Source: Chrysophaeum taylorii | Lineage: Eukaryota > Sar > Pelagophyceae > Pelagomonadales > Pelagomonadaceae | Length of the DNA: 22,877 nt | NCBI GenBank assembly: GCA_029834535.1 | Contig: JAQMWT010000527.1 | Span: 1 to 22,877 of the forward strand | Direction of reading: 5' to 3' | Shown here: positions 1 through 8,882 of the stretch, piece by piece | Layout of the letters: every line of letters starts with the position of its first letter | Position numbering within the stretch: position 1 is the first letter of the stretch | Made by a program: the position numbers and the translations under genes | Notes under the pieces: generated by a model | The model's database searches: none | What the model was told of the DNA's origin: nothing | What the model saw: the letters and a program-made list of their open reading frames with translations, nothing else

Positions 1-2000
1 CGAGCCTGGGCGACACCCTACTGGTGCCAGCTCTCTCTTTCAGAGCCCGTGGAAACTGCAAGTTTTTTCGTTTGCTTACGTCTTCTGGTTACGAGCAACT
101 CGGTATCGAAGGAAAATGGTGTGTCGTCTCCGTGAGGACCTGAGAAAGTTCGCAGCTCGAGTGCGATATCTTCTACCCAGGATGTGCCGACCGTGATTAC
201 TCAAGGTGAAGTCCTTGCTTTGGGCGATATTGTTCGTTTTGATGACGAGGCTGAATGCTGAGACGGTCGACGATTTAACGAAGGTGGTGAAAGCCGAATC
301 TAACAAGGCTAACCTATCATTCACTGTTTCGGTCGAAGCCATCTTACTCAAGGCGATGCGGCTCCTGACCTGATGCTTTGACTCAGGGCAGAAAAGCGTC
401 TCCTTCTGCCGATAGAGAAGATTTCTCGTAAGAAACGCTCGGTAACGACGATTTCGACCGACGAACTGACGAGGAGGAAAAGAAATGCCGAGAGTTACAG
501 AACTGCGAGATTCGCCGAAAGTTTTTGAAAAGTCCACTGGGTGCCGATCACGTTTCGCAAGGTTGATGCTCTTTCAGCGGCCCGGAGGAAGTACTTTAGG
601 ACTGCAACGAGCGAACGAGTTTTGCGGACATCGTTTCGAGTCGTCCTTGCTCTTGACTCTTCAACAGCTGCCAACAAGGTTCATCAGAAGAATTTTCCGA
701 AGATACCTGTGGTTCAGCACACGCTCTGTGGACGATATGACTCGACCCTCCGTTGATCAAGGCTTATTTGCCTGAAGCTGAATGGTCATCGTCGATGTGT
801 ATAGCGTCTCCACCCTGCGTTCATTCAGCACTCTGCAACTTCACATCCAGAATGTTGGCAAGGGGTACGGCCACTAACTGGACGATGAAGTTGTGCAATG
901 GCTGGCTTTCATGATGTGGCTGATTGAACAAGGGAGGCGTCCATTATTTCGTATATAGCACGCTTACACCCTTACGTGTACGTCGTCAATTTTCATGATA
1001 TCACACCCACTCTTGATGAGCTCGCGCGTGCGATTGTTGGTTTCCAGTCACCCACTGCACTTGCAAGAGGCTCCGAAGACATGTGTGAACATGCAACCAA
1101 AATTGCTGCAGCTTTAGGTTATGCTCATGAACGCCACCTGCTCCAGCTGAATAATCTTGGCTCGTCCCGAGAAGCAACAGATACGGCTTCACCGTTACGC
1201 GGGTTCCTCTTCGTTTTGGACCGCATCGCTCGGACACTCAGCCCTTGACTCTCGAGATGACGGCCGAGTTGCTCACGATGCCGGTGGACATGATTGGGCT
1301 AGCTTGTCTAAGACAGATTCGTTCAAATAGAACATTTAGCGTCTGTCGCTCTTCCAGACACTCTTGCGATTTTAGCAGTCGATCTGCACAACTCCGTGAC
1401 CAGAGGTTTCCGCCAAAGTGGCGAAGTCCTGCCGACCGCGTTGAGCCCGACAGAACGATCCTTTGAGCAGTATTTGCGAATTTCCGACACCCCCTTCGTC
1501 ACGTACAGATTCCGCTGTTAAATACGCGTACTCGTGTCGTTAAGTGGGTGTCAAGATGATCTCCAGGATCCCACCTAAATGGAAACGCCAGAGATTCCTG
1601 TGCTTCCGCTTCCAACAGATGCCCGGGGACGGCTCATGCTTTTTCTGCTGCCCCCCCCGACAATCAAAAGTGGACGTTCCGCCGGATCCTGAACCTGAAC
1701 AGGAGCCGAAAGTAAGGAGCGAGCGAATGTGCGCGTCAAAGGTGAAAAGATCATAAGAGCCACCCTGAGGTGAGGTTCAAATACGAAGAAAAGTTCGATG
1801 TGCCATGGAAGGATGCGCCGCGCGATGCGGACGGTGTACCGTTACCGCAGACTCCCGAGCACGTCAAGGACAATGATGCGATGAAAGTCGTAATTCCGAC
1901 GAAGGAAGAAGTGAGAAGGTTGTTCGAGATCTAGGAATTCCCGACAACCCGCATCTGATGATGATGCGAAGATGATGTTGAGCCACTGCGTGCAATACGC
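1..2000 (+). pseudogene. Decayed gag/protease-side region of the left gypsy element
   Basis: The position upstream of RT implies gag and protease, but no frame stays open for long. Short in-phase pieces can be read: an acidic and basic segment near 465-565 (RRTDEEEKKCREL), a helix-like stretch near 980-1245, and a segment at about 1774-1934 ending before RT (RFKYEEKFDVPWKDAPRDAD). No zinc knuckle and no convincing aspartic protease DTG/DSG triad were found. Assignment as gag/protease is therefore from position only. The minus-strand frame at 76-537 is most likely a shadow. Confidence 0.4.
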
Positions 2001-3078
2001 GTGGGCTTTCTTGATCCGATTATGAGACCCGTGGACTCGCCACCGGTTTCTCTACGCTTTAAAGACGCAAACCCACGACCGATCAAGATGACGCCTTATA
2101 GGTTGACGCCAGCAAAGCTCGAGTGTCTCAGAAAGCAGATCACTGAGTGGTGTCGCGATGGAGTCATCCGACCGGCGAACTCTCCGTGGGGATTCCTGTA
2201 CTGATGCTGCCTAAGAAGGGAGCAGAGGCCGGGACGTCGAATCTTTTCGTGCTGCAGTTGACTTGCGTCAGCTCAATGATCAGCTAGTCAATGACAGTTG
2301 GCCGAATATTCGTCAAGAGATGCTTTGGCTTTTCTTGCCAGCGCCGTTGGCGGACGTGCATTGATATTCGATGGGCTTATCATAACTTACGTTTGGACGC
2401 CGCTGCTCAGGACGCCGTTACGATGGTTAGTCCACTTGGAGCCCATAGTTTCTTGCGCTTGCCTCTAGGAGTAAAAAAGCAGGAGCTCTCTTTTGTAAGC
2501 AGATGGCTAGCGATTTGTCCACATGGATGTATAAGGACTTGGTCGCGTTTGTCGACGATATTATGATGGGATCGGATGAACTCCATCGACATTTACAAGT
2601 TTTGATTGATGTTGTGCCATTTAGCACAGCGAGGATATAGTGGACGAACTTCGAAGTTCCACCTCCTCGAGGATGAAATCGAGTTTTTGGGACTATTTCG
2701 ACTCCGGAAGGCTTGAAGCCGAATCCCAAGACGTTAGAAGCGTTGCAGCAGATGCCGATTCCCGGTACGTCCCAATACGTCCCCGAAGACCAGATTCGAT
2801 CTTTCATTGGCATGAGCAACTATTGCCGCCGATATGTGAAGAATTATTCGAAGATTGTGGAGCCGCTTAGGCGATTGTGTCTTGAAGGCGTTAAGTTTGA
2901 ATGGACGCCTGAGTGCCAAAAGGCATGGGATACGATCATCGAAGCTTTGGTGGATTCTCGTGGAGTTTATCATCCTGACTACGATCTTCCTTTTCAGATC
3001 CGCTCGGATGCTTCCAAGGATGGTCTGGTGCGTATCCTTTTCAGCTCGTGGAAATCAAGGACGAAACTGGCAAGGTGA
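2001..3078 (+). pseudogene. Ty3/gypsy reverse transcriptase, broken by frameshifts
   Basis: The RT opens with a leader reading DPIMRPVDSPPV and continues through a fingers region (PYRLTPAKLECLRKQI, then DGVIRPANSPWG). Further blocks appear in other frames: VDLRQLND, the IRWAYHNLRL block and the active-site block AFVDDIMMGSDELH (YxDD-type, here FVDD). These are followed by EFLG and EGLKPNPKTLEALQQMPIP, then the thumb/connection block FIGMSNYCRRYVKNYSK. Frame changes occur near 2205, about 2475 and about 2690, and a stop interrupts the stretch after FVDD. The same downstream blocks occur in the right-hand copy. The remnant cannot encode a continuous enzyme. Confidence 0.85.
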
Positions 3079-3695
3079 CACGAGAGGAACGAGTAATTGA
3101 GTATTGGAGCCGAGCTGTGCCGAAAGAGATGCGGAACTATGAGCCTCGCCGGCTAGAGCTCCTGGCAGTTATTCTTTCTCTTGAGCATTTCCGCTCTTAT
3201 ATTGAAGGTCACAAGACGATCCTTGAAACAGATCATCGCAACTTGACGTTTTTACGAAAGGCGAAGCACTCGTCTGGGCAGTTGGCTCGATGGGCGATGC
3301 GGCTCGCCAATTTTGATCCTGAATTGGGTTACAAGCCAGGGAAGTCGCCGGGAATGAGCATCCCTGACTGTCTCTCTCGCAATCCTATAGATCATGTCAT
3401 CGAGACGGACGAGTTTGGTGATCCCTTGAACCACGCGTATCTAGTATGCCAAGAACTCCCTCGTTCTGTTGATGATGAAGGGGTACCTTTACCTGGGTGC
3501 CATGTCATTCTGTCGTTTGTTACGACTGAGTTGCCTGTGGAGGAAGAGGAAGAAGACCTGGATGATCCGATGCAATTGGTCACGTCTCATGCTCTACGAA
3601 ACAACGTCAAAAGCAACGACTGCAGACCCAGCCTAGTACTTTCCGTGATGCCGATGATTACCAAGAGTACATCGACAAGATTCCGGATAATTTGA
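3048..3695 (+). pseudogene. RNase H domain and linker of the left gypsy element
   Basis: This open stretch follows RT after a frameshift. It reads IEYWSRAVPKEMRNYEPRRLELLAV, then LEHFRSYIEGHKTILETDHRNLTFL, and ends the domain with QLARWAMRLANFDPELGYKPG and PDCLSRNPID. This is the standard Ty3/gypsy RNase H tail, with the E of RRLELLA and the D of TDHRNL as expected active-site acids. An acidic linker (VEEEEEDLDDP) follows. The frame then runs into a TGA at 3693-3695. Comparison with the right copy suggests that a 2-nt insertion near 3590 moved the reading frame away from the integrase. Confidence 0.85.
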
Positions 3696-5456
3696 CTTTG
3701 GAAGAGATAGCCAAAGAGCAGATCACTAATGCTACTTGCGAGGACATTCGTTATCGCATGGCTCAGGGCCATTCTCTTCGTCGGTACGGAGCCAATTATC
3801 GCTATCAAGTGGCGAAAGGAGTTCTCTACCGTGCCGCACCCGACTTGCACCCGATGCTAGTCGCACCCCGAACTTTACGGAAGCGCATCATCCGATTGTA
3901 CCATGACACACCTCTCAATGGTGGTCATATGGGTCGTCAAAGTACAGTGCAGTCGATACTTGAACGTTTTTGGTGGCCTCATATGTCTAATGAGGTGGGT
4001 GCTTTCATTGCTGGTTGCATAGTGTGCAAGAAAGCTCGTACGCCTGAACCAAAGAGAGCAGGTCTGCTTCAGCAACCGATGTATGATGGTGATTGTGTCG
4101 TCATTTGTATGGATTTGTTTGGACCTTTGCCCAGTGCTGGTCCCGAGACATATCTCATCGTTTTTTTTGATCAATTTTCTCATTTCTTGATTCTTGACGT
4201 ACTACACCATAAGACTGCTGAGTCAATCCTCGAGTCTTTTGTCGCGAATATATTACTCAAAGGTTATCTACCTCAGAGGATTCGTACCGACAATGGGAAG
4301 GAGTTCGTCAACAAGTTGATGGAAGAGTTTTGTCATCTTTTCAATGTTCGGTATAGTACCACGATTCCGTATCATGCTCAGGCTAATCCTGCGGAAAGGG
4401 TCAACCGCTTTATCAAGGCTTTCCTCCGTGCGTGCCTTCAAAACCGCAAGATCACGGAATGGCCCGAATTCGCGGAGTACATTGCTTTCTGTTATAATCG
4501 TAAGTTTATTCCGGGGACTCAGAACTCACCTTTCGTGCATCGTCTTAACCGGCAGCCTTTATTGCCAACCGATTACACGAACATGGATCTTGATGTCCGC
4601 CGCCTGCCGAAAACTCGCTCCGATGGCAGAGACTCGCGAGAGGCTGAAGTTCTATACCGCTACGGTGAACGAAGCTCGTGAGAAGGCTCTTCGTAAACAA
4701 CGTCTCGCCTATAATGCGGACCATGTTGATGTGGAGTATGAAGAAGGTTCACATGTTCTGCTCTACATCCCCTTTCTTCAGAACAAGCTTCGACCGGAAT
4801 GGCGCGGTCCATTCGTTATTTTGGAGCGCTTGTCCCCGGTCACTTACAGGATTGAGCCTCTTGATTCTCCTCCCGAACGCCGTTGTGTTCATGTTAGTCA
4901 GATTACCCCTGTGATGGTTTCTCCAGTGGTCGATCGAGCTGTGCCCAAGCCCAAGGAGACCTTTCGGGATGATTACAAGCATGGTATGTTCGTTATCTTT
5001 CGGATTCCGGATAATAAACGGTCCGATTGGCGAAAGAAGGTTTATGTCGCTGAAGTTTATGAACCCTATGATTTTGTGCATGATCGAGTCGCTCTGCATT
5101 TCCATGCTGATCTCGGTCCCCATGACAAGGTTTCTTATTAGAAGCCTACTTCACATCTCTCTACTCGCAAGCTTAAGCCGGAATACAAGGACGTGGACGG
5201 TCGCAGTTTCACCGACAAGACCAAGGTCAACAACAGTACCACTCCTTGTGTCACCGACTTCGCCCCGCATGAGATCGATGTGTTGATTCCTAAGTTCACT
5301 TTACGTGGTGGACGCGTTCCAGAACCTGTCGTTGAACGTGCCTACAAGAAGATTCGTTCTCGAGATGCTCGTTCAGCCAAGGCTCGTGCTTCTCGCCGGA
5401 CTCGCCGAGGGCAGCTCGTGTTCTCACCAGGGGAGTCCTGTGGCGGCAACTCCTGA
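3692..5456 (+). pseudogene. Ty3/gypsy integrase with GPF module, two disabling lesions
   Basis: The zinc-binding HHCC region (YHDTPLNGGHMG ... CIVCKKAR) is followed by the rve catalytic core. All three acids are visible: D in MDLFGPLP, D in RTDNGKEF and E in NPAERVNRF. Against the right copy, 5 nt are missing near 4624. This shifts the C-terminal part (ETRERLKFYT ... EWRGPF ... VHVSQITPVM) into another frame, open to 5141. A TAG at 5139-5141 stands where the right copy has a Phe codon. Coding similarity nevertheless resumes to 5456 (KPTSHLSTRKLKPE ... GESCGGNS). Upstream of 3692 the frame remains readable (YQEYIDKIPDN), so the ancestral start was further 5'. Confidence 0.88.
5426..5453 (+). 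other. Conserved end-of-pol block, probable PPT and 3' LTR start
   Basis: Twenty-eight nucleotides starting ACCAGGGGAGTCC and ending GGCAACTCC are identical, in inverted orientation, to 19994-20021 in the other element. Sequence beyond the block diverges quickly. The purine run AGGGGAG just before a TG (5439) is what a polypurine tract and LTR start would look like. The block is also the end of the coding similarity (PGESCGGNS). The PPT/LTR reading is inference. Confidence 0.5.
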
Positions 5457-5799
5457 CCGCTATGGCTTACCCCCCCTCTCTCGAGGCTTAATACCCGTTC
5501 AACGGGACACCTTTCCCGAGCTTTTTAGTGACATCACACCTCTCTTTTGTGAGAAGCATTCTTGCTGTATTCTTGTAGTTCCCTTTGCTATCATATTCCA
5601 ACTCTCCATCTTGTTGAGAGGCTTGGTGAGCGTGAGCAAGGCGTGAGGCGAGCTTATCCGACCCCGCGTCCGTGTTTTCCTCGTTCAGTGAGGTCTAGGG
5701 CGAGTCGGTGAGTACCCCCTTTGTCTGTCGCCCGGGGGTCGGGAAGGTTTTTTTTTCTGTGCCGCCATAAGTGGGTGTGAGCACGAGTGGGTTTACGCC
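5454..5799 (+). other. Putative 3' LTR remainder and non-coding flank
   Basis: There is no gene here. Up to about 5600 the sequence keeps weak similarity to the region beyond the right-hand element's conserved block (GGCTTACCCC, and a TGACATCA near 5529). It then becomes unlike it. A GTGACATCAC near-palindrome sits at 5528-5537 and a T-run near 5750. The LTR end could not be fixed because the 5' LTR is outside the window. Confidence 0.4.
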
Positions 5800-6109
5800 G
5801 GGTTAGAGATTGGGACTAAGTGAACTAACAGACCAGGTGAATTTAATGAGACTAACTAACTAACTTCAGACCTCTCCCGAGCATGGGAGCCAGGCCGGAC
5901 CGACCGGAGCCAGTCCGGAATCACGGGCCTGTAGACGAGGAGCGCCGAAAGGTCGGTCGGCGGAGAGTGACCATCAAGCTTGTCGCGATGCGACGAGGAG
6001 ACCGCGATATGACTGACAACCAACTCGTCGATAACCTTCCGTCTTCAATGAGACCAGGTGAACTTACTAGGGTTAGAGATTGGGACTAGGTGAACTTACT
6101 GGCCTGCAC
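5800..6109 (+). repeat. Degenerate array of TAGGTGAACTTACTGG-type repeats (left)
   Basis: Two composite copies of GGGTTAGAGATTGGGACTA followed by a GTGAACT motif start at 5800 and 6070. Further GACCAGGTGAA motifs lie near 5832 and 6049. The middle (about 5870-6045) is unique. The same units, more densely packed and inverted, fill 18237-18555. The array lies directly after the left retroelement and directly before the SDR gene. Confidence 0.85.
6070..6109 (+). repeat. 40-nt segment identical to 18237-18276 (inverted)
   Basis: All 40 nt match the reverse complement of 18237-18276. The segment begins GGGTTAGAGATTGGGACTAG and ends ACTGGCCTGCAC. It ends 81 nt before the ATG of the SDR gene. Similarity continues outward (upstream) for about 25 more bases with a few mismatches, and stops abruptly on the gene side. 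It may act in the promoter or 5' leader, or be the edge of a dispersed repeat. Confidence 0.9.
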
Positions 6110-6190
6110 ATGTTCTGTAGAAGTTTCTGTAGAAGCGTCTGATCCTAATAACATCGAATTCCAGAAAGAACTCATAAAATATCGAAGACG

Positions 6191-7090
6191 ATGCGAGTAT
6201 CGCTGGAGGAAGTGGTGAAAGCGGGGAATGTCGCCGTCGTCACCGGGGCGTCGTCAGGGATCGGCAAGGCGCTCGTCCAACGCATGGCAAAGCTCGGAAT
6301 GAAGGTGTACGCGGCCGACATCGACGTGGACGAACTCCAAGGCGTTGTGGGCGAGAACATCGTTGGGGTCCCAACGGATGTCGCCGACCCGTCGAGCGTC
6401 GAGGCTCTAGCGGCGCGGGTCTTCGAGGAAGCTGGCAAGTGCAATCTGCTCGTGAACAACGCGGGAATCGGTCGGGGGGGCGGTCCGTTTGAGCCCGTCG
6501 CTCGATACCATCAGACGCTGGGTGTCAACACTTTCGGTCCGATCCATGGATGTCAAGCTTTCGTGCCACGCATGCAGAAGACCGGCGAGCCGGGGATTAT
6601 CGTGAATACCGGCTCAAAGCAAGGCATCACCTGTCCTCCCGGAAACCTCGTCTACAACGTCTCCAAGTCCGCCCTCAAGACGTACACGGAGGGCCTAGAG
6701 CACGAGCTACGCTCCACGACGCCACGCCTGGCAGCCGCTCTTCTGGTCCCTGGATGGGTCAACACCTCGATCATGCTCAAGTCGAAGCGCGACGCCGCCA
6801 AGGAGACCGGCGACGCCTTCGACCCAGACGCCGTCTTCTTCCACGAGGCCAAGCCCGCGAAAGGTGCCTGGATGCCCGACCAGATCGTCGACTTCATGCT
6901 CGAAGAGCTCGGTAAGGGCCGCTTCTACCTCATCGCCCCCGACAACGACGTTTCGCGAAACGTCGACAACAAGCGCATGACCTGGACCATGCAGGACATC
7001 ACGCAAGATCGCCCCCCGCTCTCCCGCTGGCACCCCGACTGGAAGCCCAAGTTCGAGGCATTCATCGCCGCCGAGGACGAGGACTCGTAG
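6191..7090 (+). CDS. Classical short-chain dehydrogenase/reductase (SDR)
   Basis: The 299-residue product is a complete Rossmann-fold SDR. It carries the cofactor motif TGASSGIG (18-25), an acidic residue after strand 2 (D43, usually favouring NAD(H) over NADP(H)), and NNAG (89-92). The catalytic set is N113, S142, Y155 and K159 (YNVSK). A PGWVNT loop after strand 6 is also present. The C-terminal 80 residues are longer than in minimal SDRs and probably form the substrate pocket. The substrate cannot be read from sequence; lipid, steroid or short polyol are all possible. No signal peptide or membrane segment is obvious. The ATG at 6191 is the first in frame before the fold and follows AT-richer leader DNA. 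The stop lies 109 nt from the stop of the convergent coiled-coil gene. An outlying repeat copy sits just upstream. Confidence 0.93.
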   Translation: MRVSLEEVVKAGNVAVVTGASSGIGKALVQRMAKLGMKVYAADIDVDELQGVVGENIVGVPTDVADPSSVEALAARVFEEAGKCNLLVNNAGIGRGGGPFEPVARYHQTLGVNTFGPIHGCQAFVPRMQKTGEPGIIVNTGSKQGITCPPGNLVYNVSKSALKTYTEGLEHELRSTTPRLAAALLVPGWVNTSIMLKSKRDAAKETGDAFDPDAVFFHEAKPAKGAWMPDQIVDFMLEELGKGRFYLIAPDNDVSRNVDNKRMTWTMQDITQDRPPLSRWHPDWKPKFEAFIAAEDEDS

Positions 7091-7199
7091 GGAAGTGGCA
7101 TTTTCGTGCCGTTTCGTTGTGCTTGACGCGCAGCGTCGCACATTCAGATTTAGAGCGAACGAACGAATTATAATTACTATTTTGAGAGGTTCAATCATA

Positions 7200-8243
7200 T
7201 CATCGACCCAAGTCTTCTCCTCCGAGGACGGGGTCGTCGTCGAGCTGGGCCCGGAGGGCTTGGATTTGCCTGTCTTTGGCCTGGAGCTCGAGCTTAGCCT
7301 GCGTGAGCTTGCGCTCGAGCACGGCACAGGCGGCCGTGATGAAGGCGGGCGAGGCGTCCCCGTCGTCTTCTTCGCAGGCGTCCCTGCGAGCCGCGGCGTC
7401 TCTCTCGTCGCGGTCTATCAACGCGCGGTGTGCGTCTTCGAGGAGAGCCTTGTATGTATCGGCCTCGTGGCGGAGCTCGGCGAGACGCGTATCGTCGCGT
7501 TTCCTTTTGGCCTCGACGTCGGCGACGAGATCGTGGAGGGCCTTGCGCTGCGTCGCTCTCGCGGCGTCTAAACCTCGGACCTTGTGTCGCTCGATCTCCA
7601 CAAGGCGTTCAAACTTGGCCGCGCGGTCCTCGGCGGCCGCACGTGCTGCGTCGAGCGACGCGCAGCGCGCGAGCGCCACCTCGAGGTCTTGTTTTGTCCT
7701 CGGATCGGGCCTAGGTCGCAGTTCGAGCTTGGGCTTCGGAGGAGGCCGCGGCGGCGGCGGCGGCGGGGGTTCGGGGGGTCGACGTTCCACCCGCTCTAAC
7801 GCCTCCTTCTTGTCGCGATACAAGCGGTGGGCTCTTTTCGCCTCCTTCTGAGCCGCGTCGCGCTCGGAGCGCGCGGCTTGGAGGTCTGCGCGAAGGCGCG
7901 ATAACGTTGATTCGCTGACCTGACGATCGACCTCGTACTGCTCGAGCTGGCGGCGCATGCGCTGCGCCGAACGCCTAAACTTGCGCACGTCGTCCTCCAA
8001 CACGGCATCGACCGCGCTGTCGAGCTGCATGGCGTTGCCCTGCGCGATGGTGGCGAGCTGGTGCTGCAGCGACAACACTTCGCGTTCGAGTTCTTCGTTT
8101 CGTCGCGCGAGCCGCGCCGAACTCTCGGCTTCGACCTCGATGTCCGCGCGCAACGAGACCACCTGCTCCTCGAGCCGCAGGACGTGCGCGAGCGCGTGAT
8201 GATCATCATCCGGCGCGGGCGGGGCTCTCGACGGCCGAAGCAT
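7200..8243 (-). CDS. Coiled-coil protein with a polyproline hinge
   Basis: The product is 347 residues if translation starts at the Met encoded at 8243. The frame stays open to an ATG at 8414, but those extra 57 residues come from AT-richer DNA and look like leader, so the shorter start is preferred. Residues about 16-152 and 184-295 are long, charged Ala/Glu/Arg/Leu-rich heptad helices. They are separated by a proline-rich hinge (PPEPPPPPPPRPPPKP, about 156-172). A third short coil precedes the C-terminus (306-335). No enzymatic motif is present. This layout is common in cytoskeletal, centrosomal or ciliary scaffolds, but no family is recognised. The gene lies downstream of, and in the same orientation as, the Tubby gene and is convergent with the SDR gene. 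Confidence 0.75.
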   Translation of the reverse strand: MLRPSRAPPAPDDDHHALAHVLRLEEQVVSLRADIEVEAESSARLARRNEELEREVLSLQHQLATIAQGNAMQLDSAVDAVLEDDVRKFRRSAQRMRRQLEQYEVDRQVSESTLSRLRADLQAARSERDAAQKEAKRAHRLYRDKKEALERVERRPPEPPPPPPPRPPPKPKLELRPRPDPRTKQDLEVALARCASLDAARAAAEDRAAKFERLVEIERHKVRGLDAARATQRKALHDLVADVEAKRKRDDTRLAELRHEADTYKALLEDAHRALIDRDERDAAARRDACEEDDGDASPAFITAACAVLERKLTQAKLELQAKDRQIQALRAQLDDDPVLGGEDLGR

Positions 8244-8445
8244 CGTAACCGCCGCCGACCGTTCAACGAATCTCGTTCCAGACAATATTGGGTTTAGGTT
8301 TACGACTGCAGTTTGCTTACTGTGGCAGCACGCCGTGCCGTCTCTGTCATGAGTTGTGATCATGCAGTCGCCCACCGACTTCATGGGTCGCCCGCCCTTG
8401 GACATGGTGGTCACGGGTCGTGTGCGACGTCGAGAGGCGCCCCCT

Positions 8446-8470
8446 GACTCGACTCGACTCGACTCGACTC
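8446..8470. repeat. (GACTC)5 microsatellite
   Basis: Five perfect tandem GACTC units, followed by a GCGCGC run. Confidence 0.95.
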
Positions 8471-8794
8471 GCGCGCGGGAAAATTGTTGTTCAGGTCATC
8501 ATAATGGGTTAATCACATTGTCCTGCACTGCGACCACACGCCCAACGACGAGCCTCAGCTCATCGAGCCCCTTGCCGCCCCCGTCCAAGAAGTCGCCATT
8601 GACGACACCGACGACACATACCCAGCAGCGCCCAAGCCGGTCGCAAACCGCAAAAGTTTGCTTTTCCCCCGGCCACGCCGGCCACACTCCACTCCGTCGT
8701 TAGCCGTGGTTGGCGAAACATTATAAGACTCGGCGGAGAGGAGGAATAACACGGAACTCTTCCTCCCGGCGACATATCCCGTCGTCCTCAAGGC

Positions 8795-8816
8795 GGCTGG
8801 CTGGCTGGCTGGCTGG
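8795..8816. repeat. (GGCT)5 microsatellite
   Basis: Five perfect tandem GGCT units plus GG, located 67 nt downstream of the Tubby stop codon on the transcribed minus strand. Confidence 0.95.
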
Positions 8817-8882
8817 TCCCGGCCGTCCGCGGTCGTCGTTCGAACCGAACCTACTATTATTTGTGAACTAGTCTGTGTGGTA

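Larger units (their letters stand above)
1..5720 (+). mobile_element. Degenerate Ty3/gypsy LTR retrotransposon (left copy)
   Basis: Reverse transcriptase, RNase H and integrase segments follow one another on the plus strand in the Ty3/gypsy order (RT, RH, IN). Coding is split by several frameshifts and stop codons. The integrase ends in a GPY/F-type module (EWRGPF), which is typical of Ty3/gypsy. A second element on the minus strand near the other end of the window matches it almost domain for domain. The 5' LTR is not recognisable and is probably cut off by the window edge. The 3' LTR probably begins near 5439, but its end is not defined, so the right boundary is approximate. The element is non-autonomous in its present state. 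Confidence 0.88.
8244..8882. other. Intergenic region between coiled-coil and Tubby genes
   Basis: No convincing gene was found. The region should hold the promoter and leader of the coiled-coil gene (minus strand) and the 3' end of the Tubby gene. It contains two microsatellites, listed separately, and short ORFs with biased composition only. Confidence 0.6.

Noticed and set aside
76..537. 153-aa minus-strand ORF at the left edge
   Set aside because: It lies antisense to the gag side of the left retroelement and has no domain. The plus strand gives gag-like pieces in the same stretch.
3590..3695. Programmed -1 frameshift between RNase H and integrase, since both gypsy copies show the upstream frame ending in TGA over the integrase start with the same -1 relation
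   Set aside because: Comparing the copies shows different lesions: the left has a 2-nt insertion near 3590, the right has extra A's in two A-runs near 21877 and 21900. Each arrived at the same frame by separate indels, and no proper slippery site fits the frame.
5800..5830. Telomere-like sequence (GGGTTAG) suggesting an internal telomere
   Set aside because: The heptamer occurs once per composite unit as part of a longer non-telomeric repeat. There is no tandem TTAGGG run.
6172..6459. Minus-strand 95-aa ORF and other short ORFs overlapping the SDR gene
   Set aside because: They are shadows of the SDR coding sequence in other frames.
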